Source of the DNA: Sphingorhabdus sp. Alg231-15
GTDB lineage: Bacteria; Pseudomonadota; Alphaproteobacteria; Sphingomonadales; Sphingomonadaceae
Length of the DNA stretch: 64,000 nucleotides
NCBI RefSeq assembly: GCF_900149705.1
Contig: NZ_LT703001.1
Location: forward strand, 1-64,000
Direction: 5' to 3'
How positions within the stretch are numbered: position 1 is the stretch's first letter; every line of letters starts with the position of its first letter. A model generated the notes under the pieces. It was not told the DNA's origin. It ran no database searches and was given only the letters and a program-made list of their open reading frames with translations. Positions 9,263 to 17,133 of this stretch are shown piece after piece. Position numbers and translations under genes: made by a program.

Positions 9263-10174
9263 CTAACGAACCGCGCCGCGTGCAAAAGTATCGCACGCGG
9301 CCGGATCGCCGGTTTGCATACCTTTTTTCAACCAAGCCATCCGCTGTTCGGAGCTACCATGGGTAAACATGCTTTCCACCGGTCGCCGTCCTGCGCCGCG
9401 CATCAAAGTATCATCGCCAATAGCATGGGCGGCCGTCAGACCTTCCTCGACATCACCGGGTTCCATGCGATCCGCATTTTGTGCGGCCCAGACACCGGCA
9501 TAACAATCTGCTTGTAATTCCATCCGCACTTGAAGCGCGTTGCCTTCCGCCTTGCTAGCCCGGCCCTGTGCTTGACGGACCTGACTGGAAACGCCGCTTA
9601 AAGTCTGGATGTGATGGCCGACCTCATGTGCAATGACATAGGCTTTGGCAAAATCTCCGCGCGCACCCATTTTGGTTTCCAGCTCGTTGAAAAAGGATGT
9701 GTCGAGATATATCCCCTTATCGGCCGGGCAATAAAATGGTCCTGCGGCAGAACTGGCTGAGCCACAGCCATTGGAGCTGACCCCGCCTTGATAGAAGTTG
9801 ATTGTTGTCGGTTGATAGCGCGAACCATTGGCCTGGAACAGTTTTGACCACGTCTGTTCGGTAGAAGCAAGAACCTGACCGGCAAAGCGTTCTTCCTGAG
9901 TATCATAAGCAACGGCATTGCCGGAACCGCCAGCCTGTGTCCCGCCGCCCGTCAACATCCCCGCGCCGCCACCAAAATACATGAAGGCCAGAGCCGCGCC
10001 GCCAATGAGCAAGATAGTTCCGCAACCCATTTTTCGGCCTAGCAACATGGGCAGAAAACTGAGGAGCAGACCAAGTCCGCCTCCTCCACCACCGCCGCCG
10101 CCAAATCCTCTGCGGCCACCTCCACGTCCGTGGTCGCGGGCATTTTTGCTGGGATCCAGATCATCTAAACGCAT
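9263..10174 (-). CDS. Neutral zinc metallopeptidase (YpfJ family)
   Basis: This 303-residue membrane-anchored metallopeptidase starts at ATG 10174, with AGGAGA 7 bases upstream. The N-terminus has MRLDDLDPSKNARD typical of the family, then a glycine-rich linker, a membrane helix (about residues 50-75) and a periplasmic zinc-peptidase domain. Its HEVGHH motif supplies two zinc ligands and the catalytic Glu. CPADKGIYLD and the C-terminal MFTHGSSEQRMAWLKKGMQ are family signatures. The longer frame to 10351 antisense-overlaps the promoter side of the next gene and is not supported. Its physiological substrate is unknown. Confidence 0.88.
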   Translation of the reverse strand: MRLDDLDPSKNARDHGRGGGRRGFGGGGGGGGGLGLLLSFLPMLLGRKMGCGTILLIGGAALAFMYFGGGAGMLTGGGTQAGGSGNAVAYDTQEERFAGQVLASTEQTWSKLFQANGSRYQPTTINFYQGGVSSNGCGSASSAAGPFYCPADKGIYLDTSFFNELETKMGARGDFAKAYVIAHEVGHHIQTLSGVSSQVRQAQGRASKAEGNALQVRMELQADCYAGVWAAQNADRMEPGDVEEGLTAAHAIGDDTLMRGAGRRPVESMFTHGSSEQRMAWLKKGMQTGDPAACDTFARGAVR

Positions 10175-10301
10175 GGCTTCATCTCCTATTCGACCCCAAT
10201 TCGCCTGAAATGAAGAAAAGCGCAAGCATCCAGCATTTCTTTTACAAAAATCCGTTGCAGTCATTCCGGACTGTTTTAAGGTTACCGAAAGGAGAAAATG
10301 C

Positions 10302-11087
10302 ATGTTTCTGAAGGGTAAAATCGCTCTTGTGACCGGGTCGACCTCTGGCATTGGCGGTGGCTACGCAAAAGCGCTGGCTGCAGAGGGCGCTGCCGTCATG
10401 ATCAATGGCTTTGGCGATGAGGGTGAAATTGAATCGCTGAGGCAGGAACTCGAAAAGCTGAGCGGAGCGAAGGCCGCCTATAGCAACGCTGACATGACCA
10501 AACCCGATGAAATTCGGCAAATGGCAACAGACTGTGCCGAGCAATTGGGAGAAGTTGATATTCTTGTTAACAATGCAGGAATTCAACATGTTGCCCCGGT
10601 CGATGAGTTTCCCGAAGACAAGTGGAACGCGATCATGGACATTATCTGCAACAGTGCTTTTCACACCACCAAAGCGGTTTTGCCGGGGATGAAAGCGCGT
10701 GGTTGGGGGCGGATCATTAACACAGGATCCATGCACAGCAAGGTCGCTAGCCCTTATAAATCTGCGTATAATGCCGCAAAACATGCGATTGCCGGATTTT
10801 CCAAGACGGTCGCGCTTGAGGTTGCGCAACAGGGAATTACGGTGAACACAATATCGCCTGGTTATGCGTGGACGCCGCTGGTGGAAAACCAGATTCCCGA
10901 TACCATGAAAGCGCGGAATATGACCCGCGAACAGGTTATGAATGATGTGCTTCTGGCCGGGCAACCGACAAAACAATTTGTCCAGATCGATCAGATCGCG
11001 GCGCTAGCGGTTTTCCTGTGCAAGGATGAAGCCAGTGCGATTACTGGCGCTAATCTCTCCATTGATGGCGGGTGGACGGCGCAGTGA
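10302..11087 (+). CDS. bdhA: 3-Hydroxybutyrate dehydrogenase
   Basis: This is a 261-residue SDR with TGSTSGIG, ILVNNAGIQHVAPVDEFPEDKW and YNAAKHA, all characteristic of 3-hydroxybutyrate dehydrogenases, which interconvert (R)-3-hydroxybutyrate and acetoacetate in polyhydroxybutyrate turnover. It also has SPGYAWTPLVENQIP and the C-terminal GANLSIDGGWTAQ. AGGAG precedes the ATG by 7 bases. The downstream DUF4893 gene starts at or overlaps its stop codon, so they probably form an operon. I see no PHB synthase or depolymerase nearby. Confidence 0.9.
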   Translation: MFLKGKIALVTGSTSGIGGGYAKALAAEGAAVMINGFGDEGEIESLRQELEKLSGAKAAYSNADMTKPDEIRQMATDCAEQLGEVDILVNNAGIQHVAPVDEFPEDKWNAIMDIICNSAFHTTKAVLPGMKARGWGRIINTGSMHSKVASPYKSAYNAAKHAIAGFSKTVALEVAQQGITVNTISPGYAWTPLVENQIPDTMKARNMTREQVMNDVLLAGQPTKQFVQIDQIAALAVFLCKDEASAITGANLSIDGGWTAQ

Positions 11088-11089
11088 GC

Positions 11090-11710
11090 ATGTCATCTGC
11101 CAAAGCAGTAATAGGCCTGATTCTATCCGGCCTAGCATCGATCGCGTTGGCGGCAGACGTATCCCACCCGGAATCACAGTGGCGCGAACAGGCTACTGCG
11201 GCGGACCAAAAGCGAATCGATGACTGGCAAAAAGCCCTGCAGGAAGGCGTTGTCGGCGCCGTTCGAGGAGGTGAGGGTGACAAGCTGGCTACAAGAAAAC
11301 GGCTATTCGACAAGGATGCTTCTTTGCCGGACAGCACGGTTCCGGCGGGGCTCTACGCCTGTTCGGTTACAAAACTTGATGGCGATGCGAGCGGCGGTTT
11401 GCCTTATATAGCCTATCCGGCTTTTCGATGCCGGATCACCGTCGATGGCAATCGGCGCCATTTCACCAAATTGACGGGCTCACAACGCACGGCGGGTTGG
11501 CTGTACGAGGCGGGCACGCGCCATTCCATTTATCTCGGTACATCATTCTATGGCTATGAAGATAAGGTCATGTCCTATGGAAAAACCAAAAAGCGAGATC
11601 AGGCAGCGGTTGTAGAGCGCATTGGGGCCAAGCGTTGGCGAATGGTTTTTCCCTATCCCTATTATGAGTCGGTTGTGAATGTCATGGAGCTGACACCGAT
11701 TGGTGATTAG
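11090..11710 (+). CDS. DUF4893 family exported protein
   Basis: This protein of about 206 residues has an N-terminal signal peptide (AVIGLILSGLASIALA). The layout I associate with DUF4893 follows: WREQATAADQKRI, a YACSVTKL strand, FRCRITVDG, FTKLTGSQRTAGWLYE, IYLGTSFYG, and RIGAKRWRMVFPYPYYES ending in ELTP. An alternative GTG start at 11084 would overlap the bdhA stop as GTGA. The function is unknown, but the family is common in sphingomonads. The domain call is from memory of the family pattern. Confidence 0.75.
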   Translation: MSSAKAVIGLILSGLASIALAADVSHPESQWREQATAADQKRIDDWQKALQEGVVGAVRGGEGDKLATRKRLFDKDASLPDSTVPAGLYACSVTKLDGDASGGLPYIAYPAFRCRITVDGNRRHFTKLTGSQRTAGWLYEAGTRHSIYLGTSFYGYEDKVMSYGKTKKRDQAAVVERIGAKRWRMVFPYPYYESVVNVMELTPIGD

Positions 11711-11777
11711 ATTGTGCCTGACAAGCGGTGATTGAGCAGTTAGGTTCACAGTCACGTGAAATAACTCGGGGATAGTG

Positions 11778-13106
11778 ATGCGTATGATTTCGAAAGCCGC
11801 TTTGATTGCGGCCAGTACGGTTTTGTTTTGGACACCAGCGCAGGCTGACTCTCTAAAAGATGCGATCAAGGCAGACCTGCCATCTCTGATGGAAATATAT
11901 CGTGATCTGCACGCCAATCCTGAACTGAGTGGTGAAGAAGTACGGACGGCAGCAAAGCTTGCCGCCGAAGCCAGGCGACTTGGCTTTGATGTAACCGAAA
12001 AGGTCGGTGGCACCGGGGTGGTCGCTGTGATGAAAAACGGTGCTGGCCCCACAGTGATGATCCGGGCGGATATGGATGGCTTGCCATTGGTTGAGAAAAC
12101 CGGATTACCTTTTGCTTCAAAAGTGCGTGCCAAAACCCGGGAAGGCAATGACACGGGCGTAATGCATGCTTGTGGCCACGACACCCATATGACCGGCTGG
12201 GTCGGAACGGCCCGCCAGCTGGCTGCGCGCAAGGACGATTGGTCGGGCACGTTGGTGATGATCCTGCAGCCGGCTGAAGAAACCGGCGAGGGGGCCAAGG
12301 CAATGTTGGAAGACGGTCTTTACACCCGTTTTCCTAAGCCGGACTATGTGATGGCCTTTCATGATGCGGCCGGCGTGCCTGCTGGTTTTATCGGATATGC
12401 GCCAGGTTATGCGCTTGCCAACGTCGACAGCGTGGACATTGAAGTTAAGGGTGTGGGTGGTCATGGCGCCTATCCGCACACAACCAAGGATCCCATTGTG
12501 GTCGCATCGCGTATTGTTGGCGCCCTGCAGACCCTGGTCAGCCGTGAGATTGATCCGCAGGATCCCGCGGTAGTGACCGTTGGGAGCTTTCAGGCCGGTT
12601 ACAAGCATAATATCATTCCCGACAAGGCGAACCTTTTGCTGACGGTGCGCAGCTATTCCGACGAAACCCGCGCTAAACTTCTCGACGGGATCAAGCGGAT
12701 TGCCAAAGGGGAGGCGGTAACCGCTGGCCTTCCGGAAGACAGGATGCCGGTCATCCGGGTGCGCGACGACGAGTTTACCCCATCAACCTATAATAGTCCG
12801 GAATTCAGCATGGAAGTGGCGAAGCTGTTTGAGGCGCGATTTGGCAAGGAGCGGGTTGTTCAATCCAAGCCGGTTATGGGTGGTGAGGATTTCAGCCGCT
12901 ATCGCCGGGCTGATGAAACGATAAAAAGCATGATCTTCTGGGTTGGCGGTGTTCCGATGGACGAGTATCAGGAAGCCAAAAAAGAGGGAAAGAAATTGCC
13001 ATCACTCCATAGTCCGCTTTGGGCACCAGATGCGGAAAAAGTCGTGGCAACAGGTGCAGAAGCGCTCACAGCTGCAGCGCTCGATATTATGAAAAAGGGC
13101 GGTTAG
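11778..13106 (+). CDS. Exported M20-family amidohydrolase/peptidase
   Basis: This 442-residue zinc hydrolase of the M20D type (hippurate hydrolase/IAA-amino-acid hydrolase-like) has a Sec signal peptide ending near PAQADS, so it is probably periplasmic. Metal-binding motifs are HACGHDTHM and QPAEETGEGA, and the C-terminal ligand lies in MGGEDFSRY. VGGHGAYPHTTKDP is the dimerisation-domain signature. The start is ATG 11778; the adjacent GTG 11775 is possible. The sequence around the start (GGGGATAGTGATGCGTAT) recurs at the unrelated amidohydrolase starting at 44792. The substrate is probably an N-acyl amino acid or peptide. Confidence 0.85.
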   Translation: MRMISKAALIAASTVLFWTPAQADSLKDAIKADLPSLMEIYRDLHANPELSGEEVRTAAKLAAEARRLGFDVTEKVGGTGVVAVMKNGAGPTVMIRADMDGLPLVEKTGLPFASKVRAKTREGNDTGVMHACGHDTHMTGWVGTARQLAARKDDWSGTLVMILQPAEETGEGAKAMLEDGLYTRFPKPDYVMAFHDAAGVPAGFIGYAPGYALANVDSVDIEVKGVGGHGAYPHTTKDPIVVASRIVGALQTLVSREIDPQDPAVVTVGSFQAGYKHNIIPDKANLLLTVRSYSDETRAKLLDGIKRIAKGEAVTAGLPEDRMPVIRVRDDEFTPSTYNSPEFSMEVAKLFEARFGKERVVQSKPVMGGEDFSRYRRADETIKSMIFWVGGVPMDEYQEAKKEGKKLPSLHSPLWAPDAEKVVATGAEALTAAALDIMKKGG

Positions 13107-13109
13107 TAG

Positions 13110-13493
13110 ATGGCTGAGACCAAGGCAATCTGCGCCGTCGGTGTTGCTGTCGCAGCAACCGTGTCTATTGCCAATGTCGAAGTACCGCGGTTCAGAGAGA
13201 CTGTTGAAGCTTCATATTTCGAAGGGCGCTGGGCCTTTTCGGAAGAAACCTGCGATCAACCGACAAACTGGACGCTATTGGCTGGTGGCAATTTCATATC
13301 GGAAGACTTGACCGGCATTTGGCAATGGATGGCTGGTCAGTTGAAACTCAATTTGACTGATTTGGCGGAAGATGAAGAAACAGGCGAAGCAGGAGGCCGT
13401 TTCCAGATGGAGGGACCTGTTATGATATCTGGACCAGACCAGTTCATCCTGAATATAGAACCTGATAGCTATATCATGAAACGCTGCCAATAA
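13110..13493 (+). CDS. Hypothetical exported protein
   Basis: This 127-residue protein is encoded 3 bases after the M20 amidohydrolase stop. The N-terminus (AICAVGVAVAATVSIA) is a weak signal or anchor. The mature part looks like a small beta-barrel-type domain: GRWAFSEETCDQPTNWTLL, then GIWQWMAGQLKLNL, ending in IMKRCQ. Two cysteines (in EETCD and at the penultimate residue) may form a disulfide. I do not recognise a named family. Position suggests co-transcription with the hydrolase. Confidence 0.55.
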   Translation: MAETKAICAVGVAVAATVSIANVEVPRFRETVEASYFEGRWAFSEETCDQPTNWTLLAGGNFISEDLTGIWQWMAGQLKLNLTDLAEDEETGEAGGRFQMEGPVMISGPDQFILNIEPDSYIMKRCQ

Positions 13494-13521
13494 AACGTTA
13501 ATGTGTCTCAGTTTACAATGC

Positions 13522-13944
13522 TTAAGGCTTGGACGGCGGTGGTGTCCTGCCACTTGGCGGTGTCATATCGATCGGATTGTCCTTGCTGCCTAGCTCACCG
13601 GGTTTGGGCGCTTTCGAGTAGACGGCCGGACTGATATAGTTCGTTCGAGCAATCGGCCTTTTAGGTTCGCTGAGTGTTGGTCCCGGAGCTCCCGCAACTT
13701 CACCATTGTTGCCGACTGGAGCGTCATCATCGTCTGAATATGCCAGTGGTTCTCCAAAAACAAACTCGTCGGACCCCTCGTCATCGTCATAACTCCATTG
13801 ATCGGAAGCATCCGCGTCGACTGCGGGCTTCGTCGTGGAAGTCTCTTCTGGAATCGGTTCCGCAGCTTTCTCGTCATCAACGGGCGTGATGAAGTAGATG
13901 AGTGTTCCAGTGGAAACAACGAAAAGAATTGCCTTTTTAATCAT
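13522..13944 (-). CDS. Hypothetical membrane-anchored acidic, Pro-rich protein
   Basis: This 140-residue protein has a single N-terminal hydrophobic helix (KKAILFVVSTGTLIYFI) and an acidic, disordered-looking body rich in Asp, Glu and Pro, ending in MTPPSGRTPPPSKP. ATG 13944 follows AGGTG by 6 bases; the in-frame GTG 13953 is an alternative. It looks like a bitopic protein with a periplasmic tail, but I cannot name it. It is convergent with the preceding gene (28-base gap). Confidence 0.5.
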   Translation of the reverse strand: MIKKAILFVVSTGTLIYFITPVDDEKAAEPIPEETSTTKPAVDADASDQWSYDDDEGSDEFVFGEPLAYSDDDDAPVGNNGEVAGAPGPTLSEPKRPIARTNYISPAVYSKAPKPGELGSKDNPIDMTPPSGRTPPPSKP

Positions 13945-14019
13945 CAAGAGCACCTAGTTTTAGATTTTCATATGATTGCTTTACTGGCTTGCCCTTAAAA
14001 TATGCTTACACCTTGGGCA

Positions 14020-14059
14020 CAAAAAATCCGCCGGAGCGGCAAGGCTCCGACGGATAGCT
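14020..14059. terminator. GC-rich hairpin, possible leftward terminator
   Basis: The stem is ATCCGCCGGAGC (14026-14037) with GCTCCGACGGAT (14044-14055), 11 of 12 pairs, loop GGCAAG. An A-run (14021-14026) on its left makes a U-run for leftward transcripts, and AGCTTTTCC follows on the right. No annotated gene reads into it, so it could end a short leftward RNA starting near the regulator promoter at about 14200. Confidence 0.45.
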
Positions 14060-14137
14060 TTTCCTCCCCAGGAAACTTACTATTAATCTCTGATATCCTC
14101 TCGGCTAGCGCAATTGGGCAGTTTCACGCTACAAAAA

Positions 14138-14208
14138 TTTACAGAAAAAGTTGTAAATTAGCTGAGCAATGCACTATTTTGTTGTAATTTTGTAAATTAG
14201 TTTACAAA
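14138..14208. promoter_or_regulatory. Operator-like inverted repeats upstream of the ScfR-type regulator
   Basis: A perfect inverted repeat TTTGTAAA (14189-14196), spacer TTAG, TTTACAAA (14201-14208) ends 10 bases before the regulator ATG. A second, TTTACA (14138-14143) with TGTAAA (14152-14157), lies upstream. These resemble the A/T-flanked TTTGCAAA-type sites reported for RamB-like regulators of short-chain fatty acid metabolism. I infer autoregulation. Confidence 0.6.
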
Positions 14209-14218
14209 AAGGCTCACT

Positions 14219-15610
14219 ATGACGGACAGAAAGCTCTTTGTAGGTGCGGCTATAAGGCGTCTGCGGCGCGGGGCAAATATGACTCAAGTGGCCCTGGCTG
14301 ATGCGCTCGATATATCCCCATCCTATCTGAACCTGATCGAACGCAATCAACGTCCGTTAAGTGCACGATTGATGCTATTGCTGGCGGATCGATTTGATTT
14401 CGATCCACGTCAATTGGTTGCGGATGAACCCGGAGGCGGGTTGGCTGGAATAAGACGACGGCTGGCGGATCCGATGTTTGATGACCTGACAATTGATAAA
14501 TCAGAGTTAGAGGAATGGCTCACGGCTTCGCCCAATACAGCGGCGGCGTTTGTGAGGCTTTTTGACAATCGACCGGCGAGCCAGTTTCCAGGTGAACAAG
14601 AAATGGTAGATCCGATTGAGTTCGTTCGAAGAGAGATCGATCGTTGGCAAAACCATTTTGCCGATCTGGACTCTATGGCCGAAACGTTGGCCGACGAATT
14701 GCGACTAATATCTGCCGATCTCTATGGTGCCATTGGCGAGAGACTGAGAAGTAAGCACCAGCTGATGATACGGGTCCTGCCTGAGACGGTACTGCCAGGA
14801 ACTCTTCGGCGCTTGGATTTACACGCACGCCAGCTGCAACTGTCGGAAACACTGGATCCGGCCTCTCGCACGTTTCAGGCGGCATTGTTGCTTGCTGAAA
14901 TAGAGGCTCGAGCAGAAATTGACGGGCTGGTCTCTGGTGCGCACTTCAAGGATGACGCCGCACGCTCCTTTTACCGGCGATATCTCTCGAGCTATTTTGC
15001 CGCTGCTTTGATGATGCCTTACGCCCGGTTTTTGAGATCATGTGAGCAAACAGGTTACCAGTTCAAGGTTATTGAACGCCGGTTCGGTGCTAGTTTCGAA
15101 CAGGTTGCTCATCGTTTGACGACATTACAGCGTGTTGGAGCGCGTGGCTTGCCGTTTTTCATGATCCGCATCGATCGTTCCGGATTGGTGTCGAAACGTT
15201 TCTCGGGTGCCAGTCACTCACCGATGGTCGAAAGTGCAGACCGCTGCTCTTTCTGGAATATTCATCGGGTTTTTGATCGTCCATTCGAGTTGGACACACA
15301 ATTGGTTGAGTTGGAAGACAATTCAATGTGGTTCACTTTTTCGCGCGCAATTCAAGGCATAGGTACCGGACTTGCTGGGGAGACGTCCGAGTTTGCTGTC
15401 GGTCTTGGACTGTCTGCAGATCACGGAGCCTCTCTCTATCATGCAAGAGGGCAGGATATTTCTCCCGATAATGCGGTTCCAATTGGCTTGGGTTGTCCGG
15501 TATGCACCAGAGATCAATGTCCTCAAAGATCAATGCCTCCCAAAAACAGGACCTTAAAGTTTGATGAGCGGGAAACCGGCTTGACTGCCTATAAATTTGT
15601 CCGGGATTGA
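14219..15610 (+). CDS. XRE-family short-chain fatty acid regulator (ScfR/RamB type)
   Basis: This 463-residue regulator has an N-terminal Cro/XRE helix-turn-helix (IRRLRRGANMTQVALADALD then ISPSYLNLIERNQRPLS, residues about 12-50). A long middle region resembles the ImmA/IrrE-like sensor domain. The C-terminal domain (DUF2083 type) carries a cysteine cluster CPVCTRDQCPQR. Such proteins sense acyl-CoA and control the glyoxylate, methylcitrate or acetate pathways. ATG 14219 has AAGG 6 bases upstream. No target enzyme gene lies alongside, so the regulon must be elsewhere. The inverted repeats in front suggest it binds its own promoter. Confidence 0.85.
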   Translation: MTDRKLFVGAAIRRLRRGANMTQVALADALDISPSYLNLIERNQRPLSARLMLLLADRFDFDPRQLVADEPGGGLAGIRRRLADPMFDDLTIDKSELEEWLTASPNTAAAFVRLFDNRPASQFPGEQEMVDPIEFVRREIDRWQNHFADLDSMAETLADELRLISADLYGAIGERLRSKHQLMIRVLPETVLPGTLRRLDLHARQLQLSETLDPASRTFQAALLLAEIEARAEIDGLVSGAHFKDDAARSFYRRYLSSYFAAALMMPYARFLRSCEQTGYQFKVIERRFGASFEQVAHRLTTLQRVGARGLPFFMIRIDRSGLVSKRFSGASHSPMVESADRCSFWNIHRVFDRPFELDTQLVELEDNSMWFTFSRAIQGIGTGLAGETSEFAVGLGLSADHGASLYHARGQDISPDNAVPIGLGCPVCTRDQCPQRSMPPKNRTLKFDERETGLTAYKFVRD

Positions 15611-15743
15611 TCGTCAAACTGTCGGAAAACTGAACATTGATCATGAATTCGTGGGATTTTTTCAATTCCAAGGTGTAAAATTAACCGACAGCTTACGAAT
15701 TATGTCTATCGCGTAGGCGCACTACCGAAAGATTGCGCGCTTA

Positions 15744-17132
15744 ATGATCAGACTGTTTAAACATTATATCCCTTATCCACTCCTTTTCCTTGGGGTCTTG
15801 GATATGTTTCTGCTGGTTGTTGCCGCAGAGATTAGTTGGGTTTTTCGTGCCAGCCAGATTGGAATGAGCGCCGGTTCGATTTTTGATCGTCCCGCGCCGA
15901 TTATCAGTTTTGCCATTGCGCTTGAAGTAGCTCTGATTGCCGTAGGCGTTTACGGAACAGAAGCCCTTCAATCGCTACGCTTTGCGGCTGCACGGATACT
16001 GGTTGCCATTTCATTGGGCGTTATATTTCTGTCTATCACAGCCTTCATTCTGCCAGGAATAACCCTTTGGCGATCCAATTCCCTATATGCGATGCTTCTC
16101 TCCATCTGCCTACTTATGATCCTTCGGGTCATGCTTGGTACATTGTTGGACAGCGACGTTTTCAAGCGTCGTCTGTTGATACTTGGCGCGGGTGCAAGGG
16201 CCAATCGTATAGCGGAGCTTGCCGCTAAACCGGAAAGCGGTTTCGTTGTGCGGGGTTATGTCAATATGAACGAAGGTCCGGCCGCGGTGAAAGCAGCGGT
16301 TAAGCGGTCTGATATCGATGATCTGCCGCAGCATGTTATCAATCTTGAGGTCAGCGAAGTTGTTCTCGCACTTGAGGAACGAAGAAATTCATTACCCGTG
16401 ACGGACCTGTTGACGATCAAAACAACAGGTGTCCATGTGAATGATATGTCCAGCTTTCTGGAGCGCGAAACAGGGCGGGTTGATCTGGATAGCGTCAACC
16501 CAAGCTGGTTCATCTTTTCGGACGGGTTTTCAGCCGGGCGCCGGATATCAACGGTTTTCAAACGCAGTTTCGATATTGCCCTAAGTTTGCTCATGCTGAT
16601 CTTTACCGGGCCTATCATCTTGATCTTTGCCGCATTGATCAAATTGGAAAGCCGTGGTGGTGCCTTTTTCCGGCAGGAACGGGTTGGTCTCTATGGTCAA
16701 AAATTCAATATTCTGAAGTTGCGATCAATGCGTGCTGATGCTGAGATTGGCGGCAAAGCAGTCTGGGCCAGTGAAAACGATCCGCGGATCACCAAAGTTG
16801 GCAACTTCATTCGAAAAGTCCGTATCGACGAGCTTCCGCAAGCTTGGAGCGTATTAAAAGGCGAGATGAGTTTCGTCGGTCCTCGCCCGGAACGGCCGCA
16901 ATTTGTTGATGATCTCCAGACCAAAATGCCATTCTATGCAGAGCGGCATATGGTAAAGCCTGGCATTACCGGTTGGGCGCAGATCAACTATCCCTATGGT
17001 GCGTCGATTGAAGATAGTCGTCATAAGCTGGAATATGATCTCTACTACGCCAAAAACTATACGCCGTTTCTCGATATCTTAATTTTGCTTCAGACTATTC
17101 GCGTTGTTCTTTGGCCGGAAGGTGCGCGGTAA
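15744..17132 (+). CDS. PEP-CTERM/XrtA-system sugar transferase (TIGR03013 type)
   Basis: This 462-residue polyprenyl-phosphate sugar transferase starts exopolysaccharide repeat-unit synthesis at the inner membrane. Four or five N-terminal helices are followed by a nucleotide-binding-like segment (LLILGAGARANRIAELAA), a further helix, and the bacterial sugar transferase domain: KRSFDIALSLLMLIFTGP, FFRQERVGLYGQ, FNILKLRSM, RIDELPQAWSVLKGEMSFVG, KPGITGWAQINYPYG. The prsK gene follows after one base, which supports assignment to the XrtA (EpsH1) locus family rather than a generic WcaJ. Confidence 0.9.
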   Translation: MIRLFKHYIPYPLLFLGVLDMFLLVVAAEISWVFRASQIGMSAGSIFDRPAPIISFAIALEVALIAVGVYGTEALQSLRFAAARILVAISLGVIFLSITAFILPGITLWRSNSLYAMLLSICLLMILRVMLGTLLDSDVFKRRLLILGAGARANRIAELAAKPESGFVVRGYVNMNEGPAAVKAAVKRSDIDDLPQHVINLEVSEVVLALEERRNSLPVTDLLTIKTTGVHVNDMSSFLERETGRVDLDSVNPSWFIFSDGFSAGRRISTVFKRSFDIALSLLMLIFTGPIILIFAALIKLESRGGAFFRQERVGLYGQKFNILKLRSMRADAEIGGKAVWASENDPRITKVGNFIRKVRIDELPQAWSVLKGEMSFVGPRPERPQFVDDLQTKMPFYAERHMVKPGITGWAQINYPYGASIEDSRHKLEYDLYYAKNYTPFLDILILLQTIRVVLWPEGAR

Positions 17133-17133
17133 G

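Noticed and set aside
14002-14187. Small plus-strand open frame before the ScfR-type regulator
   Set aside because: It runs through the hairpin and the operator-like repeats, has no ribosome site and no family-like sequence.
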